A model generated the notes under the pieces. It was given only the letters and a program-made list of their open reading frames with translations. It did not search any database and was not told the origin of the DNA. From the NCBI GenBank assembly GCA_002811675.1, contig PDIM01010350.1, positions 12,469 to 64,299 on the forward strand: a DNA stretch of 51,831 nucleotides. Direction: 5' to 3'. A program made the position numbers and the translations under genes. Positions within the stretch are counted from its first letter, which is position 1; each line of letters begins with the position of its first letter. This document shows positions 22,112-33,491 of this stretch, one piece after another. This DNA comes from Ichthyosporea sp. XGB-2017a (taxonomy: Eukaryota; Opisthokonta; Ichthyosporea).

Positions 22112-23494
22112 ATGAATGCCTGTGAAAGGGTTCAACGGTATTCTATTAGTCAGATTGACAAAAAGCTAAACAAAATATCCCGCCCGGGAGAATTAGAGCC
22201 GGGGGGGAATTCGTTGTTTGCTGCACGAAAAGAGCTTTCCGGAGACCTTGAGTGCGCCAGTAGAGAGCGGGTTTCTGTGAGCGTGAAGGGGGAGGGACTG
22301 GAAGAAAGTGTATCTGTTGGTTCGGGGGGTTCTTCAAGCGTGAAAGGCCGCTCGTTTGAAGGCTCAACAAGCTTTAACAGCGGCAATCGCTTGGGAATTA
22401 GTTTTATTAGATACGATGGGAAGGATAGGGAAGGGTTGTTTTCATTCAGTGTTTTTGACGCCACTAGAGTGATATCTGGACAAACGAAAAGACTTGACGT
22501 ATGTGACCGGGATGGTAATACGGCCGCCCATTGGGCAGTGCGTAATGAGCACACCAAATATCTAGAAGTTTTAATGATTAAAGGATTGAAAGTAGATAGC
22601 ATTCCAAATAAGATGGGGGAACTCCCCATTCACTGGGGAGCCATGTATTCCCGGGATATTTCGTGTTTACGTAAGCTATATTTGGCCTCACCAAGATCTA
22701 TAAATGCTGTGACGTTAGGCGGAGATACGCCACTTCACAAAATGTCTTCAAGGAATTGTCCAGCAATGGTCTCGGCGTTGATTAAATGGGGGGCGAATGT
22801 ACTGGCAGTGAACAAGGAAGGGCAAACTCCTATGCATGTTGCTTGCGAAGCAGGGCTGCCGAACGTACTAGAAGTACTCATAATGCACGTTGAGAATATT
22901 CAGCAAATAGGCATCATGGATAAGAAAGGTAACAATTTGGGGCATATGATTTTCTTGGGTCTTTCAAGTGGCAAAGGGAATCTAGAAGGAAGCAAGCAAT
23001 GCATAATGACGTTGCTAAGGAGTTATAGAGTTCTTTTTTCTATGCGAAATGCTCAAGGGTTGACCCCTCATGGGGAAGGAAAGTCGAGAAATGCACCCGA
23101 GGAATTACTTCAAACTCTAAATTTAGATAGTGCGAGTCTTTCATTTCAAACGACAAAGCCTCGCTTCAGCTTTTCTTACAATTCAGGTTTTGATCCAAAA
23201 TACGTGCAAGGTCCCAAACAAGTCAAAGAAAATGGTGAGCAACGCAAAAGCCAGCTTACGGAAGTCGCCGAGGAAATTGAGAATATAAGGGCGCAGCAAC
23301 ACACAGATCATTCCAGAGGGCGCATGACTCTTTCGCCACCCGATGCTGTCGAAAACAGTGGTAAAAGAGAAAGTGTAATACTGCGAGAAGCGATGGACAA
23401 AGCTCTCAACCGAACTTCAGTTGAGGAAAGGGAATTTGCAGACAAAGATTTGGTACTAAAGAAAACCCGTTCAGGTACTTGTACCATACTTTGA
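22112..23494 (+). CDS. ankyrin-repeat protein with C-terminal CaaX box
   Basis: 460 aa, one exon. Residues 1-110 are Ser/Gly-rich and disordered. Four to five ankyrin repeats occupy about 128-268 (for example DRDGNTAAHWAVRNEHTKYL, GGDTPLHKMS, KEGQTPMHVACEAG), a protein-interaction scaffold. The C-terminal part is charged and disordered. The last four residues are CTIL with C457 as acceptor. A CaaX box ending in Leu is the preferred substrate of geranylgeranyltransferase I, so the protein is predicted to be lipidated and membrane-bound. The lipidation is inferred from the motif alone. The partner and pathway are unknown. It converges on the golgin gene with 82 bases between stops. Confidence 0.88.
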   Translation: MNACERVQRYSISQIDKKLNKISRPGELEPGGNSLFAARKELSGDLECASRERVSVSVKGEGLEESVSVGSGGSSSVKGRSFEGSTSFNSGNRLGISFIRYDGKDREGLFSFSVFDATRVISGQTKRLDVCDRDGNTAAHWAVRNEHTKYLEVLMIKGLKVDSIPNKMGELPIHWGAMYSRDISCLRKLYLASPRSINAVTLGGDTPLHKMSSRNCPAMVSALIKWGANVLAVNKEGQTPMHVACEAGLPNVLEVLIMHVENIQQIGIMDKKGNNLGHMIFLGLSSGKGNLEGSKQCIMTLLRSYRVLFSMRNAQGLTPHGEGKSRNAPEELLQTLNLDSASLSFQTTKPRFSFSYNSGFDPKYVQGPKQVKENGEQRKSQLTEVAEEIENIRAQQHTDHSRGRMTLSPPDAVENSGKRESVILREAMDKALNRTSVEEREFADKDLVLKKTRSGTCTIL

Positions 23495-23575
23495 GCTATA
23501 TACACCTTGGCAGAGAAAAGTGCTCTCTAGAAGTCATGATGGCGTTTCATAAGTCATATAATCACTTTTTAAATA

Positions 23576-23581
23576 TTTATT
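23576..23581 (-). terminator. poly(A)-like signal nested with the golgin stop codon
   Basis: On the minus strand AATAAA encloses the TAA stop (23577-23579). Confidence 0.45.
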
Positions 23582-26485
23582 GCCTAAAGCTCTTACTCCA
23601 TTTCATTAGCTGCGAGCCAGCAGATGTACCCCCACCTCTACTTTTTATCTTCTCTTTGATAGTTTCAGTTTCCTGAGGACTAAATTGAAGCATGGTTGAT
23701 ATCACGGGTAAAAGCCTCTCCATTCCAGCTGTATCAGCTCGAAGAAACTGCATCATCACGTTTTTCAGATACTCCATATTGATACCGTGATCGCGCCTTT
23801 TTTTGTCTCGTTCCAGCTTGCGGATCTCTTCTTTTAATGTAGCAATTAACTCTTCGGTTCGAGACTGTTCGTCGTCATTTTCCTGCATGCACCTTTCCAA
23901 CTCAAACACTTTATCTTTCAATCTAGATTTTTCAGTATTCCAGGAAGCTTCAATTCGTGAAAAATACACCAGCTCAGCTGTTTTCGCAGAGATTTGCGAG
24001 CGGTTAACAATCTGTTCAAACACTCCATTTCCTCCTCCCTCTTACCATTCCATAATAAACACAAGATTCTTACATTAGTCTTCTTGGGGGCATCATACTA
24101 TCGTGAGAATATATGTATAGTACTCACCTGTCTCGCTACTAACTCCAATGTTGATGCTCGTTTTCCTTCCACTAACGTCTGAGCAGCTGGAGCTCACAGA
24201 GCTTTGAGTAGTGTGAATAGCACTGCCTTCTGTTAGATCATCGTAGGGGTATTTTTCTTGATATGCTCTTAATAATTGCTTAACTCTAGTCATAGAAAGT
24301 TCCTTTTCGTCTATAAGTTCTTGAGCTGTTTCGCGGTTATGCCGCAAATCCTCCAAATAAGTTAGCTTTGCATCACGTTCGCGCTCAAGTTTGGCCTCAA
24401 GGTCGCTTACAAGAGCTCTTTCGAGCGACAATTTATCTTCCAACAAACTGGCACGCTCTTCTACCAAACCAAGGGATTTTCTTTCTTTCTCTAATTTCGA
24501 ATTTTCCTTTGCTAAAGCCTCAATTTCGCGTAGTAGGTTCGATTTCTAATGTATATGAAATAAAAGTATGAATGTGAGTTCTTTACAAAATGCATCAACA
24601 ATTTGCTAACGTCCACAAGAAAATTTCCTACACTTACTTCATCTTCAAACTTCTTTCTTTCAGTCTCCAATACTTTTTCTAGTTCATCAGCTCGCGCAGA
24701 AATTTCTCCGAGAGCACTATTTCCAGTCCCGACACTCAAAGCAACTCCGTCATCACTAGTTCGTTTTTCTTCATCGCCCTCAAGCGAAAGCATGGTGCGA
24801 GACGGTCCACCTGCCTTTTCTGTGAAATGTCGACCAGCGAACATTTCCTCCAACAGGGTATTTTCTTCCCTTAGTTTTGCGATCTTTGAATTATCTTCAA
24901 CCCGTTGCCTTTCGTATTTACCCAAAAGAAGAGAAATCTCATTTGCTTGCGACTCAAGCTCAAGACATTGTTGTTCCCGTTGGCGTTCCTGAATCTGATA
25001 CGTTTCAATTTTCTTTTCTAAGGAATGAATTAGATTTCTGTCAGACTCGCTGCGAACTGCATGTCCACCAACCATATCTTGGATTTTCATTTCCAACGTT
25101 CGTGCCTTTTCCTCAACTATTTTCATGTCCTTTAATCTGCCCTCCAAGGAGCGCTTTTCAGCCTCCATGTCAGACAACGATGACGTGCATACACCAAGCG
25201 AGTTTTCTAAGTCAGAAATACGCGCATTTAAATTACTTATCTTTAGCTTATAGTCACTATGTAGCTTTTTAGTATCATCTACTTTCTCCTCACTGCCCTT
25301 TTGCATCTTTACCATTTGATTTTGCAGTGATACAATATTTTGCCTCTCCTTACCAACCATTTTGTTGAGTTCCTTGATCATGCTTGTTTGATTGTCCATT
25401 TCGCTTTTGTGACTGTTTTGCTGCCTTTGAAGTGTCACTTTCAGTCCCTTAATCTGGGAATGAAGTTCATCATTTTGTGCACCCTTTTCCTTATTAGCAG
25501 TGGCCAGCTTTTCAGTAGTTACCTGTAGCTTCTTTTCCAAGGCCGAAATAGTTTCTTGCATTGCCTCCAAAGTCTCATCTTTCTTAGTCACTTCATCCCT
25601 GGCCTGGGAAACTTGCTCCCTACACCGCTCAATAAGCATTTTTCTGTCTTCCTTGAATTTTTTAACAGATGACGCCTTTTCATCATTTAGGACTTTTAGC
25701 GACTCAGTTAAAACTTCCAATTTCCTTTCGAGATCCTTTACCACCCCATCATGTTGGTCGCGCATTTCTTGCATAGCGAACTGCGATTGAGCTTCGACTT
25801 CTTTGCTAAGCTCATGTCCACTTGCGTATGGAAATAACTCTTCATTTGATTGTTGCTCCCCTGACGCGACTGCTTCATTTGATTTCCCGGAGTCGCGGTC
25901 TTCTACGGAAACAGCTTCTTCCCTTTGATCAGTTTTTTTCTCCTCAGAGTTTACACCGGCACATTGTATATTGTGATTATCTACATCATCTGCATCCCCC
26001 TCTTCTGCACATTTTTTTTGAACGGCATTACTATTTCCTTCTTCATTTGCTTCACAGTTTGCGTTCGCAGACTCTTTAATTCTTTCACTATCTTCAAGCT
26101 CTTGGCTTTCTATAACCTTTCGCTCTTTTGTTTCCGAAGGCATATTGCTCTTGGAGGGGCTCAAGGTAAGCGCTCTAAGACTTGCTTCCAATGAATCTTT
26201 CTCTTTGACAACAGATCGATACGCAGCGACAACGTCTCGCAGTCTACCTTCAAACTTTTGTATGATCTTCGATTGGAAGATCATTTGTTCAATGTGTTCT
26301 GCACGCGTAGCATGATCAAAAAATTCTTGATCACTCGGATACTTATGGCCCTTATGAGCGCCTTTCTTTGGAGATTTGCCTTCATTTCCAGTCTGCGCTT
26401 CCGGTGATGGCTTCATCGCATCTTCCAGCGTATTCAGCGAGTTCTCAGCAGCATTTTTAAACTTTTCTTTAAGTGATGTAAACAT
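23577..26485 (-). CDS. GRIP-domain golgin (three exons)
   Basis: Exons 26485-24638, 24545-24128 and about 24022-23577, with GTAAGT and GTGAGT donors; about 903 aa. Several in-frame AG acceptors lie at 24023-24042, so up to six extra residues are possible at the last junction. The ATG at 26485 is chosen because the N-terminus MFTSLKEKF resembles the conserved start of golgin-97/245 proteins and the upstream in-frame codon is TTG. Residues about 50-820 are mostly coiled coil. The C-terminal GRIP domain (836-882: YLKNVMMQFL, then LLPVISTMLQFSP) carries Y840, the residue that contacts ARL1-GTP. Role: trans-Golgi tether for incoming vesicles. It is divergent from DNA2. Confidence 0.93.
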
Positions 26486-26972
26486 ATTGTCCCAATCTCG
26501 CAAAGCCCTGCACTATCTTCATCAGTAAAATAACACGCACTACTAGCTAGCGAGTGCATTCTACAGCACTTTGGCTGCACAGGAGGAGGAGGAGGAGGAG
26601 GGTGGAGATTGAGATTCACCTCCCCAAATAGATCAAACACGTACCCAAGTACAACAGCTACAGCTAGAGGGGCAAAGTGACTGTGGCTTATATGGGTGTA
26701 ACCCTAGTAGTCTAGAGGGAGGGAGGGGTTAGGGGGAGAGGATGAGGCGCCAAGAATTTATATTGGAATTCCTGCCTGTGGTTCATGCCTTGCCTTGTGT
26801 AACCAAATCAACCTGCTTCTTGTGAGTATTGCGGGATCAACTGCTGCTGAGGGGGCGCAGGGACTGGTTGTATTGAGGGTTTGTTTGTTCTTCGCTAGGT
26901 GTTTTGAGTGATTGAGATTGCTGCTTGTTTTGTTTCTGTGAGTTCTTCCGAGTGTTGCTTCTTACAAGGCAG
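26486..26972. promoter_or_regulatory. divergent 5' region: golgin / DNA2
   Basis: 487 bases with ACTAGCTAGCG and ACAGCTACAGCTAG motifs, a (GGA)n run at about 26581-26601, and no gene. It probably serves as a shared promoter. Confidence 0.4.
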
Positions 26973-29900
26973 ATGGGAAAAGCTTCTCACGTTCGCGGAG
27001 GTGGTGAGGGCTCGAAGAAGAAGGGTCTTTATCCGCAGAAAAATAGCTTCATTACAAAGCCTCCCAAAATAGGGGCTTCTGCAGAAGGCGCTAAGCGGGC
27101 AGCATCCTTGTTGGCAGCGAAATCGTCAAAGGGGAACAGGTATGATACCTTTCAGTCTGAGAAAGGTGATCGTGAGAAAAGTGCCCAACAAAGGCCCGGG
27201 GTAGGGCTATTTAAAGTACCGCCTTCATCAAATCAACAGAAAAGGGATCTATTTGGTAAACATACTCTGGGACGAATCACAACTTCTGAAAAGGAAAATA
27301 GGATAAAATCGCGAATAGCCAATCAGAAACCAATAAGCAATATACGGAAGAGCATGAGTGACTCTACGTCTTCTACTGTAAACAAAGATGACGACGCCCC
27401 TGAAATCTCCCTTGGGTTGTTAGGGAATTCTCCACAGACCAATGAAACGGCAACTCCTCGTAGTAAAAGGGTTGCCGATATTGGGCCAACTAGGCCCAAC
27501 AAAAATTCAGCCAAAAAAGAAGATAAGGTAGTTTGGCTAATGTCTCCCCCGTCACTGGCGAAAAACGAATCGCTGTCGAAGACAGGCGATCAAAAACAAA
27601 GTCCAACAGCTGAAATATCTTCAATTATGTCATTGCTTGACCGAGGGGGATCGCCGTTAGGTGCAAACAGCAGCGTGAAAAGGAGCAGTGGGGTTGAGAA
27701 TAAGCCAGAGGAATTCTGGAAAACGGAAAACGAGAAGACCAAAACCCCAATTCAATTTATGAATCGTCGAACTAGCAGACAAGAAGGTGTGTCTAGTGTT
27801 CCTATACCACCCAAGCGCCTTAAACGCAATCCTGTTCCCTCTCAGTTGGCAGAGAGCTCTAGGGCTAGCAGTCAGCCATATTTGAAAAGTGGAGGTGCAC
27901 TGGCTGCACAAACTCCACGGAGCAAAAGTGATGGAAGTAAATTAAAAAATACTAGTAATGAGGATCCCTTATCATGCTTAGCGAAATTTGCTGATTTCGT
28001 AACTGCAAAGCCATCTCCTGATAAATGTTGCAGTGTCAAAGCGGTCGATAATGAAGTGATTGAACCAAAATCATTGGGGGAAAATCTCAATGCTCCGTTA
28101 GTGTCAAATGAACTGAATAAGCCCCTCGCAACAGAAGATGAAAGGGGCGCTGCCCTTCCGGGAAAAGTGGGTGATGATGTAGAGACTGCTAAGAGTACAG
28201 AGGCACTCAAGGCAGCGGATATTGTTTCGGACACGCAGGCAAAAGTTATTAGTAATGAGCAAGCAATAGCAGATTGCTTAGAAGGAATAGACCTTGCAGA
28301 TTTTTTTGACAATGACGACGACTTGATGGATGATATTGAAAATGATCGCAAGACCGAACAAAAGCCAAAAGGCTTATCATATCGAAGGTTAATTGTTTTG
28401 GAAGTTTCAGAGTGCTTTGGTGAAAGGCCTCTAGGGGACGAGGATGGTCAAATGGTAAGGTTTCACCAGATAAGTCTGAGAACTCTGGATGAAATGGCTC
28501 AAAAAGAAGTACGTGTTCTTGTTCGGGAACAGTGGATGGGAGTTGCCTTTAATGCTGGAGATTACATTAATGTTATATTTTCTGAAGTTTGTAATGAGTG
28601 TCCACCAGAAGTGGTTGTTGACAACAATCAAAATTTAATCATAGTTCATCCTGATGAATTAATTGCACCTACCAAACTCACTAATAGCATGTCATGTATG
28701 AGAAGGGCAGTTCTTGGGGACCGGGTATATGATTTTGGAGATACGCAAAAGTATTTGCTGTATGGTCGCCTCCTGCATGATCTTTTTGAATTTGCGTTGA
28801 GCACTCAACAATGCGAGACCAGCAAACTTGAAGCAAAAATTGAAAAGTTAATTGTTACCAACCTTGAAGGAATATTTCGTGCTGAAGAAACGTTTGAAAA
28901 AGCAAAGTCGGTAATGTTTGAATATATACCAATGATACAAAAATGGAAGGAGTTGTACCTTTGTCAAACACCTCGCGAGGGTACAGAGGTAAATATGGAT
29001 GATCTAAATGGACCTACCAATCACAGGATATCTATATCGGAGGTTGTCGATATTGAAGAAAATATATGGTCCCCAAGGTTTGGCATGCGTGGCATAGTTG
29101 ATGTATCCGCCGAGGTTACCATTCACGATGTCAGCAAGCACCTCACTCAGAATACTTTCGCTAAAAGAGTGGTTCCGTTTGAGCTGAAAACAGGGAAAAT
29201 GTACACAGATAGAGGGTCCGCTGCGCATCGAGCTCAGGTTATCATGTACTGTCTCATGCTCGGGGACAGGGCAGGGGGCGACATATCTTCGGGATTGCTC
29301 TTCTATTTAAAAACGTGCAAAATGTTAGCTGTTCCTGCTATGCGCGAAGAAATTCGCGGGATCCTTATTATGCGAAACAATTTAGCAGGGGCTTTACAAG
29401 CGAGAAATCGCTTACCACCAGTTTGCAAAATTCCCCGCGTGTGTGAAAAATGTGAGCATCTATCAAAGTGTGTTACCTACCATTCTGGGGTTGAGGGAGG
29501 GGATTTCGATTCATTTATGGTTAAAAGTGAACTAAATTCATCAGATAAGATAAATGAGAATGATTATGTGGAAAAGTCTGGGAATATGACTAAAGATCAG
29601 AAAGCATATTTAAAACAGTGGTTGGATTTGCTTGGAATAGAAGGGTCTGACAATGGAAAATTCCGTAGAGAGATTTGGTCCATGAGCTCAACCGCTAGAG
29701 AAAAACAGGGCCGTTGCTTTGGACTCATGCAACTGGACTTTGATGGGGCACCCATTGAGAGTACCTCTGACGGAATCGTTTATTCGTTTTCCCGAGTAGC
29801 TGGCCACCCCAACACTAAGCGCTTGTTAGATTCATCTATAGCCCAAGGCGATTTAATAGTGCTTGGAACAGAAAATGGACATTGTTGTCTTGGGACGGGT

Positions 29901-31574
29901 ATTGTTGCAAATGTGTCTCAGGAAAATGTACACGTAAAGTTCAAAGTTGAAATACGCAAAAACAAAACGTTGCTGAATGATGGTATACTGCAATCGTGCG
30001 TTTCAGACGAATATCGAAATATTCGCAAAAGCAATAACAACACGCTTCTTTATAGAATCGACAAAGATGATTCCGGAACGCGAAACGACCTTGCAAGGGC
30101 AAATATAATATCTATTGCTTCTGATCCGAAATTCCGCAGGCTTCGAAGCCTGGTCATAGATTTAGCACCCCCCACATTTCACACTGTGCCAGTAGTGCCT
30201 GAATCAGAGCTCAGGAGCATGGAAGCAGAGCTGAACATTAATCAAGCACATGCTATCAATAAGGCCCTATGTGCTAAAGATTACTGTTTGGTGCTTGGGA
30301 TGCCAGGTACTGGTAAAACTACAATGATATCTCGACTTGTTCAGATGCTTGTAAAATCAAACAAATCTGTTTTGATATCGTGCTATACGCACACGGCGGT
30401 TGACAATCTTTTGTTGAAGTTAAAAGAGAGGTCTATTGGTTTTTTGCGATTGGGTAGTACCCATAGTATCCACCCGGATATAGTACAGCATTCTCTGGAA
30501 GCTTTGCAGGAGTCTGTCAAAACTGTTGAAGCTCTTGAAAACTTGTACAACTCCGAATTGGTGGTAGCTACAACATGTCTGGGCATTAAAGCAACTCTTC
30601 TTGCAAAGCGCGAGTTTGATTTTTGTATTATAGATGAAGCTTCACAGGTAACTCAGCCTATTTGTTTAGGCCCACTTCGGTTTGCAAAAACGTTTATACT
30701 TGTGGGAGATCACTATCAACTGCCTCCTCTGGTTCGTAGCGCTGATGCACAAAAAAAGGGAATGCAAGAAAGCTTGTTTAAACGATTGTGCGAAGCGCAC
30801 CCCAAAGCTACCGTTTCCTTGGAATACCAATATCGCATGAATGAAAATATTATGGCGTTATCAAACAAACTTATTTACAACCAGCGTCTAAAGTGTGGTA
30901 CGGAAGAAATCGCTGAGGGACGGTTGACGTTGCCATTAACCTATCCTATACTGTCTTATATATCTAAGACATTTAACGAGTTTAAAGATATGTGGCTATA
31001 TCATGTTCTTTATGGACATCACGGGGCCTTAATGCTTAACACAAGGGGTGTTCCAGCCTTTGAGTCCAGGGTAGGAGATTTTGTGCAAAATCGAATTGAA
31101 GCTTCCCTGACTGTTCAGATATGTTTAGCATTGATGCTGAGTGGAATATCTCCAAATGATATTGGAGTCATTACTCCTTACCGTTCACAAGTCAAGCTAG
31201 TCAGGGACCTTTACTTTGCATCTTCAAATGCCATCGCTTCACTACCCAGCTCCAAAGATTCCCTGGAAGTACATACAATTGACAAATATCAAGGAAGAGA
31301 TAAACTTTGCATTGTGATTAGCATGGTAAGATCGAATGATAGTGGGCATGTTGGAGAGCTTGTTAAAGATTGGAGGCGTATCAATGTGGCACTTACGCGA
31401 GCCAAACGAAAATTAATAATTATTGGTGACTGTGAAACACTGGAAAGAACACATTTACTGAATTTGATGATTGGGCATATGCGGGAGTCAAACTGCACTT
31501 ATCATCTTGGTGTAAACGCGCATACTCCATTGGAAAGCAAACTAGGCATCGCAAATTATGATGGAACTAAATAA
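26973..31574 (+). CDS. DNA2: DNA2 nuclease-helicase
   Basis: 1533 aa, one exon; the first ATG is at 26973. It processes Okazaki-fragment flaps and resects DNA ends, using a RecB-like nuclease fused to a superfamily 1 helicase. The N-terminus (1-470) is long and disordered. Nuclease: C575 in SCMRRAVLGD plus C824, C827 and C833 (C-x2-C-x5-C) form the 4Fe-4S ligands; the catalytic ELKTGK is at 737-742, followed by HRAQVIMY. Helicase: Walker A GMPGTGKT at 1109-1116, Walker B DEAS from D1221, then VGDHYQLPP, QYRMNE, TIDKYQGRD and NVALTRAKRK. All key residues are present, so both activities should be intact. The stop codon sits inside an AATAAA hexamer. Confidence 0.97.
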   Translation: MGKASHVRGGGEGSKKKGLYPQKNSFITKPPKIGASAEGAKRAASLLAAKSSKGNRYDTFQSEKGDREKSAQQRPGVGLFKVPPSSNQQKRDLFGKHTLGRITTSEKENRIKSRIANQKPISNIRKSMSDSTSSTVNKDDDAPEISLGLLGNSPQTNETATPRSKRVADIGPTRPNKNSAKKEDKVVWLMSPPSLAKNESLSKTGDQKQSPTAEISSIMSLLDRGGSPLGANSSVKRSSGVENKPEEFWKTENEKTKTPIQFMNRRTSRQEGVSSVPIPPKRLKRNPVPSQLAESSRASSQPYLKSGGALAAQTPRSKSDGSKLKNTSNEDPLSCLAKFADFVTAKPSPDKCCSVKAVDNEVIEPKSLGENLNAPLVSNELNKPLATEDERGAALPGKVGDDVETAKSTEALKAADIVSDTQAKVISNEQAIADCLEGIDLADFFDNDDDLMDDIENDRKTEQKPKGLSYRRLIVLEVSECFGERPLGDEDGQMVRFHQISLRTLDEMAQKEVRVLVREQWMGVAFNAGDYINVIFSEVCNECPPEVVVDNNQNLIIVHPDELIAPTKLTNSMSCMRRAVLGDRVYDFGDTQKYLLYGRLLHDLFEFALSTQQCETSKLEAKIEKLIVTNLEGIFRAEETFEKAKSVMFEYIPMIQKWKELYLCQTPREGTEVNMDDLNGPTNHRISISEVVDIEENIWSPRFGMRGIVDVSAEVTIHDVSKHLTQNTFAKRVVPFELKTGKMYTDRGSAAHRAQVIMYCLMLGDRAGGDISSGLLFYLKTCKMLAVPAMREEIRGILIMRNNLAGALQARNRLPPVCKIPRVCEKCEHLSKCVTYHSGVEGGDFDSFMVKSELNSSDKINENDYVEKSGNMTKDQKAYLKQWLDLLGIEGSDNGKFRREIWSMSSTAREKQGRCFGLMQLDFDGAPIESTSDGIVYSFSRVAGHPNTKRLLDSSIAQGDLIVLGTENGHCCLGTGIVANVSQENVHVKFKVEIRKNKTLLNDGILQSCVSDEYRNIRKSNNNTLLYRIDKDDSGTRNDLARANIISIASDPKFRRLRSLVIDLAPPTFHTVPVVPESELRSMEAELNINQAHAINKALCAKDYCLVLGMPGTGKTTMISRLVQMLVKSNKSVLISCYTHTAVDNLLLKLKERSIGFLRLGSTHSIHPDIVQHSLEALQESVKTVEALENLYNSELVVATTCLGIKATLLAKREFDFCIIDEASQVTQPICLGPLRFAKTFILVGDHYQLPPLVRSADAQKKGMQESLFKRLCEAHPKATVSLEYQYRMNENIMALSNKLIYNQRLKCGTEEIAEGRLTLPLTYPILSYISKTFNEFKDMWLYHVLYGHHGALMLNTRGVPAFESRVGDFVQNRIEASLTVQICLALMLSGISPNDIGVITPYRSQVKLVRDLYFASSNAIASLPSSKDSLEVHTIDKYQGRDKLCIVISMVRSNDSGHVGELVKDWRRINVALTRAKRKLIIIGDCETLERTHLLNLMIGHMRESNCTYHLGVNAHTPLESKLGIANYDGTK

Positions 31575-31575
31575 A
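31570..31575 (+). terminator. poly(A)-like signal nested with the DNA2 stop codon
   Basis: AATAAA contains the TAA stop (31572-31574), and only 66 bases separate this stop from that of the convergent gene. Confidence 0.5.
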
Positions 31576-31640
31576 GGATTTATTGAACGTATGCATTCCG
31601 CACTATTGCCCATCAACCACACAAGAAAAAACTGTACAAT

Positions 31641-32897
31641 CTACTTTAAATGCTTAAAAGAAATGCTTGTCTTTGTATTTAATCTGTCCACTAGTTCTAA
31701 TCCAAAGCTGGCTGCCGGTGTCGACACTCCATTTTTAACATCCATGGAACTCCTCGATTCTACAATCTGGATCGCACACTGAGCACTCATTTCAGCTGTA
31801 GCTGTGTACGCGTCTGGACCATAAATTTCTGTAACGGAAACAATTCTGTCGTTAGCATCTCGACCGACCTGTCGGCATCTGAAATAATTCCCCTGTCTAC
31901 TGGCTTCGGAGCCCTGAGGAAGCTGATCCAAAAGGTACAAAATCATATGCTTAATCCCTGGAATTGCACATATCAGCTGAATGAACGGGAACACTGCAAA
32001 GACAATAACACTAAAAAGAAATGCAAATACATTTGGCAGTTCAAGAAAGTGGCCAAACCTGAAGTTAGGGGCATACACTTTGGGAAGAAGCTCTGATGAG
32101 CGCTTGGCACAAACAGGATCCAACACTGGCAAAGGTACAACGTAGCTTTGTAGATCCAAATTGAAATGAGGTCTCAAAATAGGGCTATTAGAAAAAAATC
32201 CAAAAATCTGACTTATGGCACCAGAAATGTTTCGGAGACCATTCTGGCTATGCTGCCCAGACCAAGCGCCCAAAACGGCACCAGCCAGCTGAGGCAAACT
32301 AGAAAAATTGGTAAGAATCAACAACAAGCTTTTCAAAGTACCTGAGCTCGCCATCCCTTTCATGTCTGCAATGTAATTTGAAACCACACTAACATTTTTT
32401 GAATCTTTCACTCTAGTTACGTTGTAAAGTCCACCAATGTCTGCAGGAATACAATCAAACCCACAATTGGGGACAATAAGCACATCCTTTGTAGCGGCCA
32501 GAGAATGGTACTTTTTCATGAGCATGAACACATAGGCCGGTTCCCCTGTGATGTCCACAAAATGGCAGCCATTATCAATACACGCCTTCACAACAGGCTC
32601 TCCATAGAGGATATAAGGCCCCACACAATCAATACAAACTTTTGCTTTGTTGCACATGCTATTCAACGAGGTCTGATCTGCGACATCTGCGAGCACAATA
32701 TCCACACTAGTGCTATATTTTGACAAAAGTGTTGCTTTTAAATCCGCTAGTTTACGCTCACTGCGCCCAGCAATGGCCCATTTCAAGGGCAATCCGCCCT
32801 CTCCATATTTTTGAGCCAGATACTCGGCAGTTAACATGCCAGTGTATCCCGTTGCCCCATACACAACGATATCATAAATCTTCGACGACTTCACCAT
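31641..32897 (-). CDS. saccharopine dehydrogenase-like oxidoreductase (SCCPDH family)
   Basis: 418 aa, one exon; the ATG at 32897 is used because the longer frame starts with GTG. An N-terminal Rossmann fold binds NAD(P) through VVYGATGYTG (about 12-21). The family motifs CVGPYILYGEPVVKACI and DITGEP follow, then GFDCIPADIG. A hydrophobic segment near 290-313 (FAFLFSVIVFAVFPFIQLI) could anchor the protein, as in the animal homologue, which associates with lipid droplets and membranes. The physiological substrate of this family is not established; despite the name it is not shown to act in lysine degradation. Its 5' side is shared with NLE1. Confidence 0.93.
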   Translation of the reverse strand: MVKSSKIYDIVVYGATGYTGMLTAEYLAQKYGEGGLPLKWAIAGRSERKLADLKATLLSKYSTSVDIVLADVADQTSLNSMCNKAKVCIDCVGPYILYGEPVVKACIDNGCHFVDITGEPAYVFMLMKKYHSLAATKDVLIVPNCGFDCIPADIGGLYNVTRVKDSKNVSVVSNYIADMKGMASSGTLKSLLLILTNFSSLPQLAGAVLGAWSGQHSQNGLRNISGAISQIFGFFSNSPILRPHFNLDLQSYVVPLPVLDPVCAKRSSELLPKVYAPNFRFGHFLELPNVFAFLFSVIVFAVFPFIQLICAIPGIKHMILYLLDQLPQGSEASRQGNYFRCRQVGRDANDRIVSVTEIYGPDAYTATAEMSAQCAIQIVESRSSMDVKNGVSTPAASFGLELVDRLNTKTSISFKHLK

Positions 32898-33491
32898 GAC
32901 GCTCAGACCAAACACAGTCTACAGTCTATACTAATAATTCCTCTTTAAATCTCTTGCTTAGCAAGTGACGGTCAGTTCTTAAAGCAGAGCGAACACATAT
33001 AAAACAAAAGAACTTTGGAGTGCAGCAAATTACAGCAATGAATAATGAATTATCAATTATAATGATGAATCACCGTGCCCGAAGAGCGAATCCCATCATA
33101 CAATTCTCCGCCCACAACTGGCCAAACATTCCTCCAATTCTCCGCAGTCTAAAGACAGCGGCAGCCTGCAGCAGATCGAGGCGTACACGTGGTCATCCAT
33201 GGGAGGAGGGTTAGGGGTATGAGTTGACTGCACCATGTGAGCGCGTCACTATGTTAGTCAGCTGTGAGCTGCTATAGTTGAGTGAGAATTATTACAGCAC
33301 AGCTATAGTACATAATAAATAGTGTAGTTTCAGTTCTATTTTGTTTATTATAGTTGCAGTAGTCTTGCTTGGGTGTACTCTTTATAACAAGCGAACAACG
33401 AGGATCTGTATTTGTGTGTTGGTGTGTCTTGTCGTGCAGTGGAGAGGGAAGATCTAGGTGAATTTTAGAGCGTGATTGAGTAGTGGACAAT
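32898..33491. promoter_or_regulatory. divergent 5' region: SCCPDH-like / NLE1
   Basis: 594 bases without a gene. It contains ACACGTGG near 33185 and CAGCTGTGAGCTGCTATAG at about 33258-33276. Confidence 0.35.
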
